A DNA stretch of 64,000 nt from JAHCHG01 sp041394845 (GCA_041394845.1 JAWKHL010000001.1:1426001-1490000); one strand, 5' to 3'. Shown: positions 1 through 8,762, counted from the stretch's first letter. Made by a program: numbers and translations. Notes: generated by a model from the sequence alone, not told the origin.

Positions 1-11
1 TGCTTAAATCA

Positions 12-470
12 ATGACCGTTTTTTTCGCTTTGACGGCCCTGTTGTTTCTCAACGAGGGGGTTTCGGCCCAAAGGAAAGAGGCCCGCGGTAAAAAATACAC
101 CAAAGCCCAGGTCGAACGGGTTGTCAACCGGGTCGAAGAAAGGGTTGACAATTTTGTCAAACATTACGACAAATCGCTCGACCGGAGCAGTCTGAACGGA
201 ACCGAACGCGAGGATTGGCTGATGAAAAGGGCCAAAGACCTGGAATCCGCCACCGACGAACTGCGGCGTGAATTCGACCGGAATGACGATTGGTTTGAAA
301 ACAAAGCCGAGGTCCGCCGATGCCTGAATATCGCTTCCGATATCGATAAAAACATGAAGAACCGCCGATACAGCCGCGACACCGAAAACATCTGGGTGCG
401 AGTCCGTTATGAGCTAAACACTCTGGCCGACATCTACAATCTTCCCAAAGTCGGCTCGGCCGCTTACTGA
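12..470 (+). CDS. Secreted hypothetical protein, helical and charged
   Basis: The product is 152 residues. A hydrophobic N-terminus (about residues 2-18) ends at a Ser-Ala-Gln, which looks like a signal peptidase I site, so it is probably exported. The mature part is strongly charged, rich in Arg, Glu and Asp, and predicted helical, with no cysteine pair or catalytic motif apart from one late Cys. The frame stays open to the left window edge (codons for Leu-Lys-Ser precede the ATG), so the true start may lie a few codons outside the window. I do not recognise the family; similar short secreted helical proteins are common hypotheticals in Acidobacteriota. A perfect hairpin follows the stop, so it probably ends its transcript. 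Confidence 0.7.
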   Translation: MTVFFALTALLFLNEGVSAQRKEARGKKYTKAQVERVVNRVEERVDNFVKHYDKSLDRSSLNGTEREDWLMKRAKDLESATDELRREFDRNDDWFENKAEVRRCLNIASDIDKNMKNRRYSRDTENIWVRVRYELNTLADIYNLPKVGSAAY

Positions 471-782
471 GGATGAAACCATTCGGAGGATAAATCGGAA
501 AGACCGGGAAAAAGGTGTTTTTCCCGGTCTTTCCAATTTCGCCAAATATTTAACAAAAACTTTTTAATTTCCGGTTTCGTAAAAAGAGTTTGTTTTTAGG
601 GCGAGGGGGTTACGCCGGAAAAAGTTTCCCTTCCGACGTTGAACAAGTTGACAACTATTGCCGACCGGCGAGCATCTTTCAAAATGATTTTTGCCGGATA
701 ATTTAGTATCATAGCCAAAAAATCGAAGCCATTGTTTTTTCGATTTTTTTGGTTTTCGTTTTTGAAAAGGTTTTTTAGAAAA
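471..782. other. Intergenic gap before the kinase gene
   Basis: Apart from the hairpin at 497-534 this is AT-rich leader DNA. A TTGACA hexamer sits at 648-653 without a convincing -10 at normal spacing, and GATAAT/TAGTAT hexamers at 697-709 could serve as a -10 for the kinase. No gene is seen. Confidence 0.4.
497..534. terminator. Perfect 17-bp hairpin after the first gene
   Basis: Bases 497-513 (GGAAAGACCGGGAAAAA) pair perfectly with 518-534 across a 4-base loop (GGTG). The stem's own A and T runs give it terminator character, but no long T-run follows. It lies 27 bases after the stop at 470. Confidence 0.7.
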
Positions 783-2495
783 ATGATCGAAGCTGGAAAA
801 ATTTTACAAGACCGCTACCGTCTGGAAAAGCAGATCGGCCAGGGCGGAATGGGCACTGTTTTCGTCGCGACCGACCAAAGGTTCGGCAGCACGGTGGCCA
901 TCAAGCAGACCTTTTTCGAGGAGGAAAACCTCAACAAGGCATTTGAGCGCGAAGGACGGCTTCTCAACGGGTTGAAACACCCGGCATTGCCGAAGGTCAG
1001 CGATTATTTCAGTCAGGAAGGCAGTCAGTTTATCGTGATGGAATTTATCGCCGGTCAGGATCTTTCGGAAACTATGGAAAGGAGCGAAGAACCGTTTCCG
1101 GTGGAAAAAGTCCTCGATTGGACGGACCAGCTTTGCGATGCCTTGAATTACCTCCACAATCAGGAGGTGCCCGTCATTCACCGCGACATCAAACCGCAGA
1201 ATCTGAAACTGACCCCGAACGGCCAGGTGATCTTGCTCGATTTCGGTTTGGCCAAGGGTAATCCGACCGACGCTTCGCACAAAACCGCAGCCAAAAGCAT
1301 TTTCGGCTACTCGCGAAATTACGCCTCCCTCGAACAGATCCAGGGAACGGGGACCGATCCCCAAAGCGACCTTTATTCGCTGGCGGCAACGATTTACCAC
1401 CTTCTTACGGGCATCCCGCCGGCCGACGCTTTGACGCGGGCGATGAACGTTTTGAACGGACAGGTCGATCCGCTGATTGCGGCAAATTTCATCAACCCCA
1501 AAATTCCGCCCGGTTTGGCCGCCGTCCTGCAAAAATCGATGGCCCTCAATTCCAATGAAAGGCCGGCCACCGCCTTGGAATTAAAAGAACTTCTCGACAA
1601 AGCGGATAAAACCATCCCGAGGGGAACTCAAATGCCGACCTCGCTTTCCGGTTTTTCGACCGATCTGCTGGCACAGGAAACAAAACTGATGTCCCCGGCC
1701 ACGAATTTGGCCGCGGAACCTTCGGTCGCCAACAAAACGGGCGTCCTGACCGGGGGGATGAATTCCGAGGATTCGGTCGCCACCCGTTTGATGACCGATA
1801 AAAAAGCACCGACCACCAACGCCAAGGACGGCCAACGGGATCGAAAAAAGATTTATATCGGAGCGGCGGCCCTGAGCGGAATTTTGGCGATCGGGGGATT
1901 GGCCTTTTTAATTGACCGTACGCCTGAAGATCAGGTCAACGCCCCCTCCGCCGATTCCGAGGTCAAGAAGGTGAACGTTCCGACCGGGTCTTCGGTTGAT
2001 AACACCATTGGTCCGGAAAACGTCGCCGAAACCGAAAAAGCCGATGAAACCGCTCCCGCGAAAACCTTGGAGGAAAGCTCCCCGGCTGAGGCTGAAGTTT
2101 CCAAAGCCCCGACCGAACCCGGGAAAAAGTCGCAGGAAACCGCCAAAACCGGACAGACCGCCCCCAAACCGGGCGAAAAAGGAGAGTCTGAGCCGGGAGC
2201 ATTCGTATATAATTTCGAGGACGAGGACGGCCGGGTGCGGGTTGTCGGCGACCGGATCGAAACCGAGGAATTTATTATTGACAAAGATGGGATCCGGCCC
2301 AAGGATCCGTCTAAACACCCCAGACCGGTGGTGGTCGGGCGGCCGGTGCTCCCGCCGGAACAATTTGAAAAACTGACGCCGAAACAAAAGATGAAGGTGC
2401 TTGAGATCTTACGTCTCCAGGAACGGCTCAAAAAAACGGAAAAACCGCTTCCGCCTCAACCTCCGCCAAATGAAAAACCGCCCGCCAACAATTAG
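783..2495 (+). CDS. Membrane-anchored Ser/Thr protein kinase (Pkn2/PknB type)
   Basis: The 570-residue product has an N-terminal eukaryotic-type kinase domain (about 10-270). The Gly-rich loop is GQGGMG (19-24), with VAIK Lys41, HRDIKPQN (catalytic Asp135) and DFG (153-155), all intact, so it should be an active cytoplasmic kinase. One transmembrane helix (about 357-377) follows a Ser/Thr/Ala linker. The extracytoplasmic tail is rich in Pro, Glu and Lys, has no PASTA repeats, and ends in a Pro-rich stretch. An upstream in-frame ATG at 732 would add 17 Phe/Arg-rich residues. I prefer 783 because the kinase fold starts directly after it in related proteins. The gene stands alone between a hairpin and a bidirectional terminator. 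Substrates are unknown; the FHA proteins near 33-35 kb are plausible readers of such kinases (inference). Confidence 0.9.
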   Translation: MIEAGKILQDRYRLEKQIGQGGMGTVFVATDQRFGSTVAIKQTFFEEENLNKAFEREGRLLNGLKHPALPKVSDYFSQEGSQFIVMEFIAGQDLSETMERSEEPFPVEKVLDWTDQLCDALNYLHNQEVPVIHRDIKPQNLKLTPNGQVILLDFGLAKGNPTDASHKTAAKSIFGYSRNYASLEQIQGTGTDPQSDLYSLAATIYHLLTGIPPADALTRAMNVLNGQVDPLIAANFINPKIPPGLAAVLQKSMALNSNERPATALELKELLDKADKTIPRGTQMPTSLSGFSTDLLAQETKLMSPATNLAAEPSVANKTGVLTGGMNSEDSVATRLMTDKKAPTTNAKDGQRDRKKIYIGAAALSGILAIGGLAFLIDRTPEDQVNAPSADSEVKKVNVPTGSSVDNTIGPENVAETEKADETAPAKTLEESSPAEAEVSKAPTEPGKKSQETAKTGQTAPKPGEKGESEPGAFVYNFEDEDGRVRVVGDRIETEEFIIDKDGIRPKDPSKHPRPVVVGRPVLPPEQFEKLTPKQKMKVLEILRLQERLKKTEKPLPPQPPPNEKPPANN

Positions 2496-2507
2496 ATCTC
2501 CATTCCG

Positions 2508-2549
2508 CGTTGTAAAAAAGCCTCCTTGGAAAGAGGCTTTTTTACAACG
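2508..2549. terminator. Bidirectional intrinsic terminator
   Basis: A perfect 17-bp stem (2508-2524 with 2533-2549, 8-base loop) carries a run of six A on the left arm and six T on the right, so it can end transcription from both sides. It serves the kinase gene and the convergent acyltransferase gene, whose stop codon lies inside the right arm. Confidence 0.85.
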
Positions 2550-3204
2550 GTGAAGAAATTATTTCAATCAGTTTTTTATTAAACTTTTCGATATGACTGC
2601 GAATTTCACGATCCTCAACGGGTTTGGGAATATTTATTAGTGGGTGATAAATTATCTCCACTTTTCCCAGACGCGGAAACTTCATACCCTGTGCCCAGAC
2701 CCGGTTTCCGCCCCGGATGGTTACCGGGAGAATCGGTACCTCGGCATCCATCGCCATTCGGACCGCACCGGCCTTAAAAGGCAATAATCGGCCGTCGGAA
2801 AACTCGCGCTCCCCTTCGGGGAAAATGACCAAAGTAGCCCCTTCCTGCAGAGCCTTTAACGCGGTCCGCGAGGCCTTGATAAAATCCTTCCGGTTAAAAC
2901 CGACCGGAAAAGCCCCCAAATAATGGATCAATCTTCCGATAAGAAACCAACTGAAAGCCTCGTCCCAGGCCATAAAACGAAGGTTTCGTTTAACCTTCAG
3001 GCAAACCCACACCGGATCGAGGTAAGTTTGGTGATTGGGAGCGATCAATAAACCGCCTTTAAGATCTTTGGGAATGTTTTCGATCCCCCGAAACTTGATC
3101 CGCCAAAACAATTTGCTGAAAAAAAATCCGATTCCCCGGCAAATACTTACAACCCAATTTGCCGGATACCGGAAGTCCTCCGAAATCTCCTTCCCCCCAT
3201 TCAT
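2542..3204 (-). CDS. plsC: 1-acyl-sn-glycerol-3-phosphate acyltransferase-like protein
   Basis: The 220-residue product carries the acyltransferase signature NHQTYLD (His58-x4-Asp63) and the second block FPEGERE (128-134). These are the catalytic and phosphate-binding motifs of the PlsC/LPLAT family. It would acylate lysophosphatidate, or a related lysolipid, at the inner membrane; a hydrophobic stretch near residues 15-30 could anchor it. The frame is open up to 3372, but that extension translates a neighbouring transcription terminator (3326-3358). The internal ATG at 3204 is therefore chosen, giving a normal family length. The stop lies inside the shared terminator with the kinase gene. 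Exact lipid specificity cannot be read from sequence. Confidence 0.85.
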   Translation of the reverse strand: MNGGKEISEDFRYPANWVVSICRGIGFFFSKLFWRIKFRGIENIPKDLKGGLLIAPNHQTYLDPVWVCLKVKRNLRFMAWDEAFSWFLIGRLIHYLGAFPVGFNRKDFIKASRTALKALQEGATLVIFPEGEREFSDGRLLPFKAGAVRMAMDAEVPILPVTIRGGNRVWAQGMKFPRLGKVEIIYHPLINIPKPVEDREIRSHIEKFNKKLIEIISSPL

Positions 3205-3325
3205 AATTTGTTTGTTTGAGAAAGCCTCTCCCCTCAAAGGATTTTTATCCGATTCCCCTTTTACCCCTTTTGTTGATTTTGGTAACAGGCAATTATAAGA
3301 ATTTGGTGGCAATGAAGCAAAAAAC

Positions 3326-3358
3326 AAAAAAGCGGCAATCGACGATCGCCGCTTTTCT
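3326..3358 (-). terminator. Intrinsic terminator for the secreted protein gene
   Basis: AGCGGC (3331-3336) pairs with GCCGCT (3348-3353), extended by flanking A and T runs. Read on the minus strand, the stem is followed by a T-rich tract, 25 bases after the stop of the gene at 3378-4331. Confidence 0.75.
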
Positions 3359-3377
3359 TTTTCCAATTGCACTGCTT

Positions 3378-4331
3378 TTATTGGACTTCAACAAAATCGC
3401 CGGTGTGAATTTCCCCGGCAGTTCGAACGATAACGGCGGTCGCCGTCCTTTCCTTGACGTTCAAAATAACCATTTCGCCGAGAACCTTCCGAAGGTTACC
3501 CGGTCTGTCTCTTTTGGCCTTTTTCGAGGTTACGACTTTTCCACGTGCCTCATCGCCCTGCTTCCGGGCGGCTTGATTGGAAAATTTTCCGCCGCGATAT
3601 TCGTTGCTTTGATAACCCTCGTCGCGGGCGCTGACGGATTCTCCCGGCAAATCGTCCAAAATGCTTCCGGTTCCGAGCGGGCGAAAGATGGTCAGATAAT
3701 CCCCGACCCGAACATTGTCTTCCGCTCCGAGGTCGATGTAAACGATTTGTTCCGGCCCGACCATTTCATGACCGTCGCGGGCCATAAAGATCCGACCCGA
3801 ACTTTTGCCCGAAGGCGTTGAGAAAAGGTCCAGCGGAGGTCTTTGCTTGAAAACGGGGCTGGTTCGCTGGGGCATCGGTTGAAACAGATCGCCCATCAAA
3901 ATGTTGTCGCAGGAGGTTTTAACCATTGCGATCGAAACGTCATTTCGGACCCTCACGACTTCTAATGATCCCACTTCCTGCACGTAAAAACCGAGGTTTT
4001 TCTTGTCCGTCCAGCGGGTTTCGACCCGGCCTCTGGGACGGATCACTGAGAACATATCCCCGACTTTTACGCCGCTTCCGGATCCCTGGCTGAGATAAAC
4101 GTAATCGCCCTGAGCATAGATATTCTTTTCTTTTTCAAGATCGGCACCGACGATTTTCCGGCCGGTATCGACTCCGGCTCTTTGAACAAAACCGGCGCAC
4201 AGCAGATTGTTGCTTCCGGCGACGGGCATTTGATCCTGCTGACCGTTAACGATCGCCGCCAGGCCCAGCATGATGATTAAAATCGTACCTATTATTTGCA
4301 ATTTTTTATTTTGAACAATTTGGAAATTCAC
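3378..4331 (-). CDS. Secreted or anchored hypothetical protein with repeated Gly-Asp beta modules
   Basis: The 317-residue protein begins with an N-terminal hydrophobic segment (about 11-30) ending near Asn-Gly-Gln-Gln, read as a signal peptide or anchor. Three similar stretches follow the pattern hydrophobic-x-GVKVGD-x-hydrophobic: one near 95-115 (GVKVGDMFSVIRPRG), one near 200-220 (NVRVGDYLTIFRPLG), and a final HTGDFVEVQ at the C-terminus. This resembles the small beta-barrel modules found at the C-end of FlgT-like and LysM-associated secreted proteins, but that is only a shape comparison. The central part is basic and low-complexity (Lys/Arg/Gly). The gene is monocistronic, bounded by its own terminator. 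Function is unknown. Confidence 0.75.
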   Translation of the reverse strand: MNFQIVQNKKLQIIGTILIIMLGLAAIVNGQQDQMPVAGSNNLLCAGFVQRAGVDTGRKIVGADLEKEKNIYAQGDYVYLSQGSGSGVKVGDMFSVIRPRGRVETRWTDKKNLGFYVQEVGSLEVVRVRNDVSIAMVKTSCDNILMGDLFQPMPQRTSPVFKQRPPLDLFSTPSGKSSGRIFMARDGHEMVGPEQIVYIDLGAEDNVRVGDYLTIFRPLGTGSILDDLPGESVSARDEGYQSNEYRGGKFSNQAARKQGDEARGKVVTSKKAKRDRPGNLRKVLGEMVILNVKERTATAVIVRTAGEIHTGDFVEVQ

Positions 4332-4506
4332 GAAATTAGCTCCTTTTGAACTCTATTTTCTTTTCTGCTTTTTCAAGACTTTTTTGACGGAGGAATCCGA
4401 AATTTTGGGGTTTGCCAATTTTTTTGGCTCTTATTATCCTACCTGTTTGTTAAACATACGTCAACATTTATTTTATCTGTTTAACCTCTCTGTTGAAATT
4501 TAGCGC

Positions 4507-4535
4507 TTGCAAGAAATAAAATGTTTTTGTAGTAT
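4507..4535 (+). promoter_or_regulatory. Candidate promoter for tRNA-Thr
   Basis: TTGCAA (4507-4512) and TAGTAT (4530-4535) are 17 bases apart, each matching the sigma-70 consensus at four positions. The predicted start would lie about 25 bases before the tRNA. Confidence 0.4.
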
Positions 4536-4566
4536 TTTTGCTTGCGGTCGAAAAACCCACACCCAA

Positions 4567-4642
<76 letters not shown>

Positions 4643-5025
4643 ATGTTTTCAACAACTTAGGGAAATGCAAAAAGCAAATTACCTTCTTACTCACACCTTC
4701 AACTCTTTTTTCAGTATTTATTTTTCAACCAAAAACACTTGAATTTTCCATAAACGAGGCATTCTTTTCAATGCTCAGGTTTTTCAAAAAAAGTTGGTTG
4801 GTGTTTGATTGGTTTGAGTTTTATTCAAATCAGAACCCCAAATGAAATGGGTTCTAAAAATCGGAAATGAAAAGGACCAGATAGTAAATGGCGCTTCGGG
4901 TATATAATATTTGGGCACTGAATCCCCAAAAAAGAGGATGATTTTGAGAACTGTAAATTTGTTTACCCGATGCAATAACCTTCGTTAATTTTCTGTTTAT
5001 CTATGGTTTTATAGCCTATTTTGTT
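4643..5025. other. Intergenic gap before the two-component system
   Basis: This is AT-rich sequence with no supported gene. Its 3' end holds the direct repeat at 4984-5000 and a TATAGC hexamer at 5010-5015 that could be the -10 of the response-regulator promoter. The very short distance to the ATG at 5026 would make the transcript nearly leaderless. Confidence 0.5.
4984..5000 (+). promoter_or_regulatory. Response-regulator box, copy 1
   Basis: GTTAAT (4984-4989) and GTTTAT (4995-5000) form a direct repeat with 11-bp start-to-start spacing, the geometry of OmpR/PhoB-family tandem sites. It lies 25 bases upstream of the response-regulator ATG, suggesting autoregulation. Two more copies occur inside the same cluster. 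Confidence 0.6.
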
Positions 5026-5709
5026 ATGCGGATTTTAGTTGTTGAAGACGAACCGAGGATCGCCGGTTTCCTCAGCAAGGGTTTGAGAGAAAACGCCTTT
5101 GCCGTGGACGTGGCGGAAACCGGGGAAGAGGCACTTTATCTGGTCCAGGTAAATACATATGATGCGATGATTTTGGATGTGATGATTCCCCAAAAGGACG
5201 GTTTTGAGGTTTGTCTTGAAATGCGCGAGAAAAAAATATCAATTCCGGTCTTGATGCTGACCGCACGCGATGCGGTCAGCGACCGGATAAAGGGTCTCGA
5301 TTCCGGTGCGGATGACTATTTGATCAAACCCTTCGCCTTTGATGAGCTACTGGCCCGCCTTCGCGCCCTTTTGCGTCGGAAAGATAAAGCTTTTACCGAT
5401 CTTGAAATTACAATTGGAGATCTGAGCATAGATCCGAAATCACAGCGGGTTTGGCGCGGTTCGTCGGAAATTCCGCTGACTACAAAGGAATTTACCGTTT
5501 TGGAATATTTGGCCAGAAATGCCGGCAGAATCATCGGGCGTGAAGAACTATCCGAACATTGTTGGGACGAAACCTACGATCCTTTTTCAAACTTGATCGA
5601 GGTTTTTATCAATCGGCTGAGAAAAAAAATTGATACCGAAGGAAAAACGCCGTTGCTTCACACAAAACGCGGAGCGGGCTATGTGTTTGGGGATTTGAAG
5701 GCAAAATAA
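5026..5709 (+). CDS. OmpR/PhoB-family response regulator
   Basis: The 227-residue protein has a receiver domain (1-115) and a winged-helix DNA-binding domain (about 125-222). The acidic pocket is Glu7-Asp8, the phospho-acceptor is Asp51 (ILDVMIP), and the switch and invariant residues are Thr79 and Lys101 (IKPF). The C-terminal domain ends with the usual wing (HTKRGAGYVF). It resembles the CusR/CopR/MprA-like branch by layout and by its partner. The gene is followed after one base by the sensor kinase gene. Its probable DNA target is the GTTAAT/GTTTAT direct repeat found before itself, before 7323 and before 8253. The signal sensed is unknown. Confidence 0.95.
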   Translation: MRILVVEDEPRIAGFLSKGLRENAFAVDVAETGEEALYLVQVNTYDAMILDVMIPQKDGFEVCLEMREKKISIPVLMLTARDAVSDRIKGLDSGADDYLIKPFAFDELLARLRALLRRKDKAFTDLEITIGDLSIDPKSQRVWRGSSEIPLTTKEFTVLEYLARNAGRIIGREELSEHCWDETYDPFSNLIEVFINRLRKKIDTEGKTPLLHTKRGAGYVFGDLKAK

Positions 5710-5710
5710 T

Positions 5711-7141
5711 ATGTTCAATTCGGCAAAAATGCGATTAACTCTCTGGTATGCGGGCGTTCTCGCTCTGGTTTTGATCTTGTTCGCCGTTTTGACATATCTG
5801 CTCATAAATTACACTCTGCAAAATCAAACCAATCGGACCTTAAAAGAGATTGCCGAAGTTTTTGAAACCACCGCAAAAAGCGAACTGGAGGATGAAGACA
5901 AGATCACTGATATTGTAAATACGGACGAAGCGGTTCGGGATGCGACCGTTGAACTCGGATTCAGAAACTATCAAGTAATGGTTTTCTCCCCGGACAAAAA
6001 TTTGATCGCCGGGACGAAAATTCCAAACGGGGCCAACCAAATCTCCTTGCAAACCGCACAAAAGCAAATCGAAAACCATTCCTCCGGCGCGCCTTCGGGA
6101 TTTTCCGACTTTGAAATTGATGGAGAAGCCTTTCGCCTCTTTTTTTACCCTTTCAGTCTGGCAAATAAAAACTATCGACTGGTCGTATTTCATTCGCTCA
6201 ATGATCAGAATGAAATTATGCTGAGGGTGCAGTACGCTTTTTTTATCTCCGTCCCACTGGCTTTGCTAATCGCCGGTTTTGGAGGTTTTTTTCTGGCCAA
6301 AAAGTCTCTCGCTCCCATCAGTCAAATGAGCCGTAAAGCCGAAGCCATCACCGCGAAAAACCTTCACGAACGACTGCCCGTAAAAAATGAACGCAACGAA
6401 TTAGGACTTCTGGCCAGCAAATTTAATGAATTGCTTTCGCGTCTTGATGCTTCCTTTGAGCAACAGCGCAGATTTATGGCCGATGCCTCGCACGAACTCC
6501 GCACACCGGTCGCAATCGTCCGGGGCGAAGCCGAAGTAATTTTACGAAAAGAAAGGCGCGAAGAGGCCGAATACCGCGAATCATTTTCGATCGTTCAGTC
6601 GGAAGCCGAGCGAATGACCCGTATTATCGGGGATTTATTCACTTTGGCGCGGGCGGACATCGGCCAACAACCTCTGCAAAAGGAAAACCTGTATTTGGAC
6701 GAGGTTTTGAGCGAAGCGATAAAAGCCTTCCGGACCGTAGCCCGCAAACGGAATGTCGGAATCGAGTGTAAAATTTCAGATGAAATGATTTTTTCCGGCG
6801 ACGCGCAATTATTGGGGAGACTTTTTTCAAACCTGCTCGACAATGCCCTCAAACACGCCCGGTCAAGTGTGAAGGTTTCTGCCGAAAAACGCGGAAACTC
6901 ATATTTTATAGACATTTCAGACGACGGAGAAGGAATATCCGAGTCGCATCAGCCTCATATTTTCGAGAGATTTTACCGCGCGGACAAGGCACGTTCCCGG
7001 CAGGAAAATGCCATTGTCGGCAGCGGCGCGGGTCTCGGGCTTTCGATCTCAAAATTTATCGCCGAATCTCACGGCGGAAATCTGTGTCTTTCCAAATCGG
7101 ATCCAAGCGGTTCAATTTTTTCAGTTCGTTTTCCCGCCTGA
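5711..7141 (+). CDS. Sensor histidine kinase (HAMP, HisKA, HATPase_c)
   Basis: The 476-residue membrane kinase has TM1 (about 12-34), a periplasmic sensor region (35-174) of no recognised fold, and TM2 (about 175-197). A HAMP linker (198-250) leads to the HisKA dimerisation helix with phospho-acceptor His261 (DASHELRTP). The ATPase domain has an N box (LLDNALKHA), a G1 box (DDGEGI) and a G2 box (GAGLGLS). All catalytic motifs are present. Overall shape matches CusS/BaeS-type heavy-metal or envelope sensors. It is co-transcribed with the response regulator (1-base gap) and precedes an RND efflux cluster, so it probably controls that pump. Confidence 0.94.
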   Translation: MFNSAKMRLTLWYAGVLALVLILFAVLTYLLINYTLQNQTNRTLKEIAEVFETTAKSELEDEDKITDIVNTDEAVRDATVELGFRNYQVMVFSPDKNLIAGTKIPNGANQISLQTAQKQIENHSSGAPSGFSDFEIDGEAFRLFFYPFSLANKNYRLVVFHSLNDQNEIMLRVQYAFFISVPLALLIAGFGGFFLAKKSLAPISQMSRKAEAITAKNLHERLPVKNERNELGLLASKFNELLSRLDASFEQQRRFMADASHELRTPVAIVRGEAEVILRKERREEAEYRESFSIVQSEAERMTRIIGDLFTLARADIGQQPLQKENLYLDEVLSEAIKAFRTVARKRNVGIECKISDEMIFSGDAQLLGRLFSNLLDNALKHARSSVKVSAEKRGNSYFIDISDDGEGISESHQPHIFERFYRADKARSRQENAIVGSGAGLGLSISKFIAESHGGNLCLSKSDPSGSIFSVRFPA

Positions 7142-7170
7142 ACTCCACCTAAAAATAATAACCTCCTTGC

Positions 7171-7187
7171 GTTAATCCTGTATTTAT
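7171..7187 (+). promoter_or_regulatory. Response-regulator box, copy 2
   Basis: GTTAAT (7171-7176) and ATTTAT (7182-7187) keep the 11-bp spacing of copy 1. The surrounding bases CGTTAATCCTGTATTTATCT match copy 3 at all but a few positions. A CATAAA at 7197-7202 could be the -10. It sits 135 bases before the ATG at 7323. Confidence 0.6.
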
Positions 7188-7322
7188 CTTCCTTTTCATA
7201 AACTTGTTTAAGACGGGCCGGAAAAATTCAACGGGTCGTCCGATTAAAGATAAGAAAGGAGGACAAACTGCTTCCGGGTTGAAGTCAGAAAACCAAACCC
7301 GAAGTAATGGTTGAGGTGCCGA

Positions 7323-8066
7323 ATGAAAAAAACGACCGAGGATTTTTTGGGAAAACATCATTGGAGAATTTGGGGTTTGACGATGATCGCGGTTTTTGCC
7401 ACGATTTTTTTCTTCGGGGTCTGGGGGTTTTTCGGTGGACCCGATCCGATCCTCAATTCGAATACTCCCGCCAATAATCATGCGGAAAAACGGCAATCGG
7501 ATGTTAAAGGCGAAATCCCGGCGGTTTTAACGGACGCGGGGGAATTTAGTGAAAATATCTACGATGCGGTAAAAGCCGGGGACTGGAAAACAGCGAACAT
7601 CAAAATGGACGAACTTAAAGATTCAGCACAAAAAATCCCCTCGGGCAAAACCGGCCCCTATGATTTCGGGGCGATGATCATGAGGCTCGAAAAAGCCTTG
7701 GCGGCCCGGAACAAAACCGCAAGCCTGATCGAGGCCAACCGATTAACGCTGGAAGCGGCGAATTTGACGGCGGATTATAAAACCTTGATTCCGGTCGAGG
7801 TCGCCCGGCTCGATTTCTACGGCCGCGAACTTGAAATCTGGTCATCCGCCGGGGACGAGGCAAAATTAAAAGAAACCGCCCGCCTGATTCGCCAAAACTG
7901 GAATGCAATAAAAACCAAAACCGAGGAAAAAGGCGGCAAAAAAGAAGCGGTCGCCTTTGAAAGTTTGGTTGTAAAAACCGAGGCGGCTAAAGATCCGGCC
8001 GAGTTTGCCAAACTCGCCTCTCCGATCTTGGATGAGGTGGACAATTTGGAAAGGGTTTTCGACTGA
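7323..8066 (+). CDS. Membrane-anchored hypothetical protein in the efflux cluster
   Basis: The 247-residue protein has one N-terminal transmembrane helix (about 18-38, rich in Phe and Trp) and a large, mostly helical extracytoplasmic domain rich in Ala, Glu and Lys. There are no cysteines and no motif I can assign. The helical pattern recalls periplasmic four-helix metal-binding or sensor domains, but no ligand cluster is visible. The start at 7323 follows GAGG at a suitable distance and is preferred to the TTG at 7311. Its promoter region carries box copy 2, so it should be controlled by the upstream regulator. Role in the pump or in sensing is inferred only from position. Confidence 0.75.
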   Translation: MKKTTEDFLGKHHWRIWGLTMIAVFATIFFFGVWGFFGGPDPILNSNTPANNHAEKRQSDVKGEIPAVLTDAGEFSENIYDAVKAGDWKTANIKMDELKDSAQKIPSGKTGPYDFGAMIMRLEKALAARNKTASLIEANRLTLEAANLTADYKTLIPVEVARLDFYGRELEIWSSAGDEAKLKETARLIRQNWNAIKTKTEEKGGKKEAVAFESLVVKTEAAKDPAEFAKLASPILDEVDNLERVFD

Positions 8067-8108
8067 TCCGTTTTTTTTCACATTATTCCGCTTTCTTTAA
8101 GTGCTTCC

Positions 8109-8125
8109 GTTAATCCTACGTTTAT
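8109..8125 (+). promoter_or_regulatory. Response-regulator box, copy 3
   Basis: GTTAAT (8109-8114) and GTTTAT (8120-8125) again have 11-bp spacing. AT-rich hexamers (TAATAT at 8134-8139, TATTAT at 8137-8142) could be the -10. It lies upstream of the PepSY gene and the TolC-adaptor-permease genes. Confidence 0.6.
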
Positions 8126-8252
8126 CTCCGCTTTAATATTATGTCAAAAACCTGAAGTGTTCAGTTTTTTGACGGGCAATAAGCGGGAAAACCGACAAAT
8201 AAAAACGATCTCGGTTTTCCCGTTGAATAAATTCAAAAAGGGGTAAAAAAAC

Positions 8253-8762
8253 ATGAAATTGATCGGATCGACAACTGCTGTCTTATTTTTGACATTGGCT
8301 TTCAGCATTGGTCTTTTCGGCGCGGCTCAGACGGTCAAAGCTCAAAATACCGACAAACAGAAAACGGAGAAAAAACACGACCGCGACGATGATGAAAAGA
8401 AAGAAGAGGCAGAAGAAGCAAAAGAGCGCAAAAATCAGGATAAACTGATGCGCGAAGCCTCCGTAACGCTCGAACAAGCGCGGGCCGCCGCCCTGGAAAG
8501 GGTTCAGGGAAAAGTCCTCGAAGAAGAGATCGAAAAGGAAAACGGCAAACTGGTTTGGTCCTTTGACATTCGGGATGAGAACGGAAAGGCTTTCGATGTA
8601 AAAGTAGATGCCAAAACCGGCACGGTCGTCGCCGCCGAAGAAGATGACGACGAGGACGATGCCGGTGCTCAAAGCCGAGGAAACAAAAACATCTTTGAAA
8701 AGATGGGAAGCGGAATCAAAGACACGACCGCGAAAATTTATCGCAAAATTACGGGCAATTGA
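8253..8762 (+). CDS. Secreted PepSY-domain protein, acidic
   Basis: The 169-residue protein has a signal peptide ending near Val-Lys-Ala-Gln (about residue 32), then a highly charged Lys/Glu/Asp linker. A PepSY-like domain (about 70-130) has the typical pattern LEQAR-x-AALERV, then a strand pair ending in VKVDAKTGTVV. A run of Asp/Glu follows. PepSY proteins are usually periplasmic regulators of proteases or redox/metal systems; small ones often sit beside two-component systems and efflux pumps. A GGGG-type ribosome site precedes the ATG. Response-regulator box copy 3 lies 128 bases upstream. The acidic runs could bind cations (inference). Confidence 0.85.
   Translation: MKLIGSTTAVLFLTLAFSIGLFGAAQTVKAQNTDKQKTEKKHDRDDDEKKEEAEEAKERKNQDKLMREASVTLEQARAAALERVQGKVLEEEIEKENGKLVWSFDIRDENGKAFDVKVDAKTGTVVAAEEDDDEDDAGAQSRGNKNIFEKMGSGIKDTTAKIYRKITGN

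Noticed and set aside
732..782. Earlier in-frame ATG of the first kinase
   Set aside because: It adds a Phe/Arg-rich tail before a kinase domain that normally starts near the ATG at 783.
3205..3372. Upstream extension of the acyltransferase frame
   Set aside because: It reads through the terminator of the neighbouring gene, so the ATG at 3204 is preferred.
7255..7290. AAGGAGG site at 7255 as a start of a small gene
   Set aside because: No ATG, GTG or TTG follows at proper distance; a CTG frame ends after four codons.
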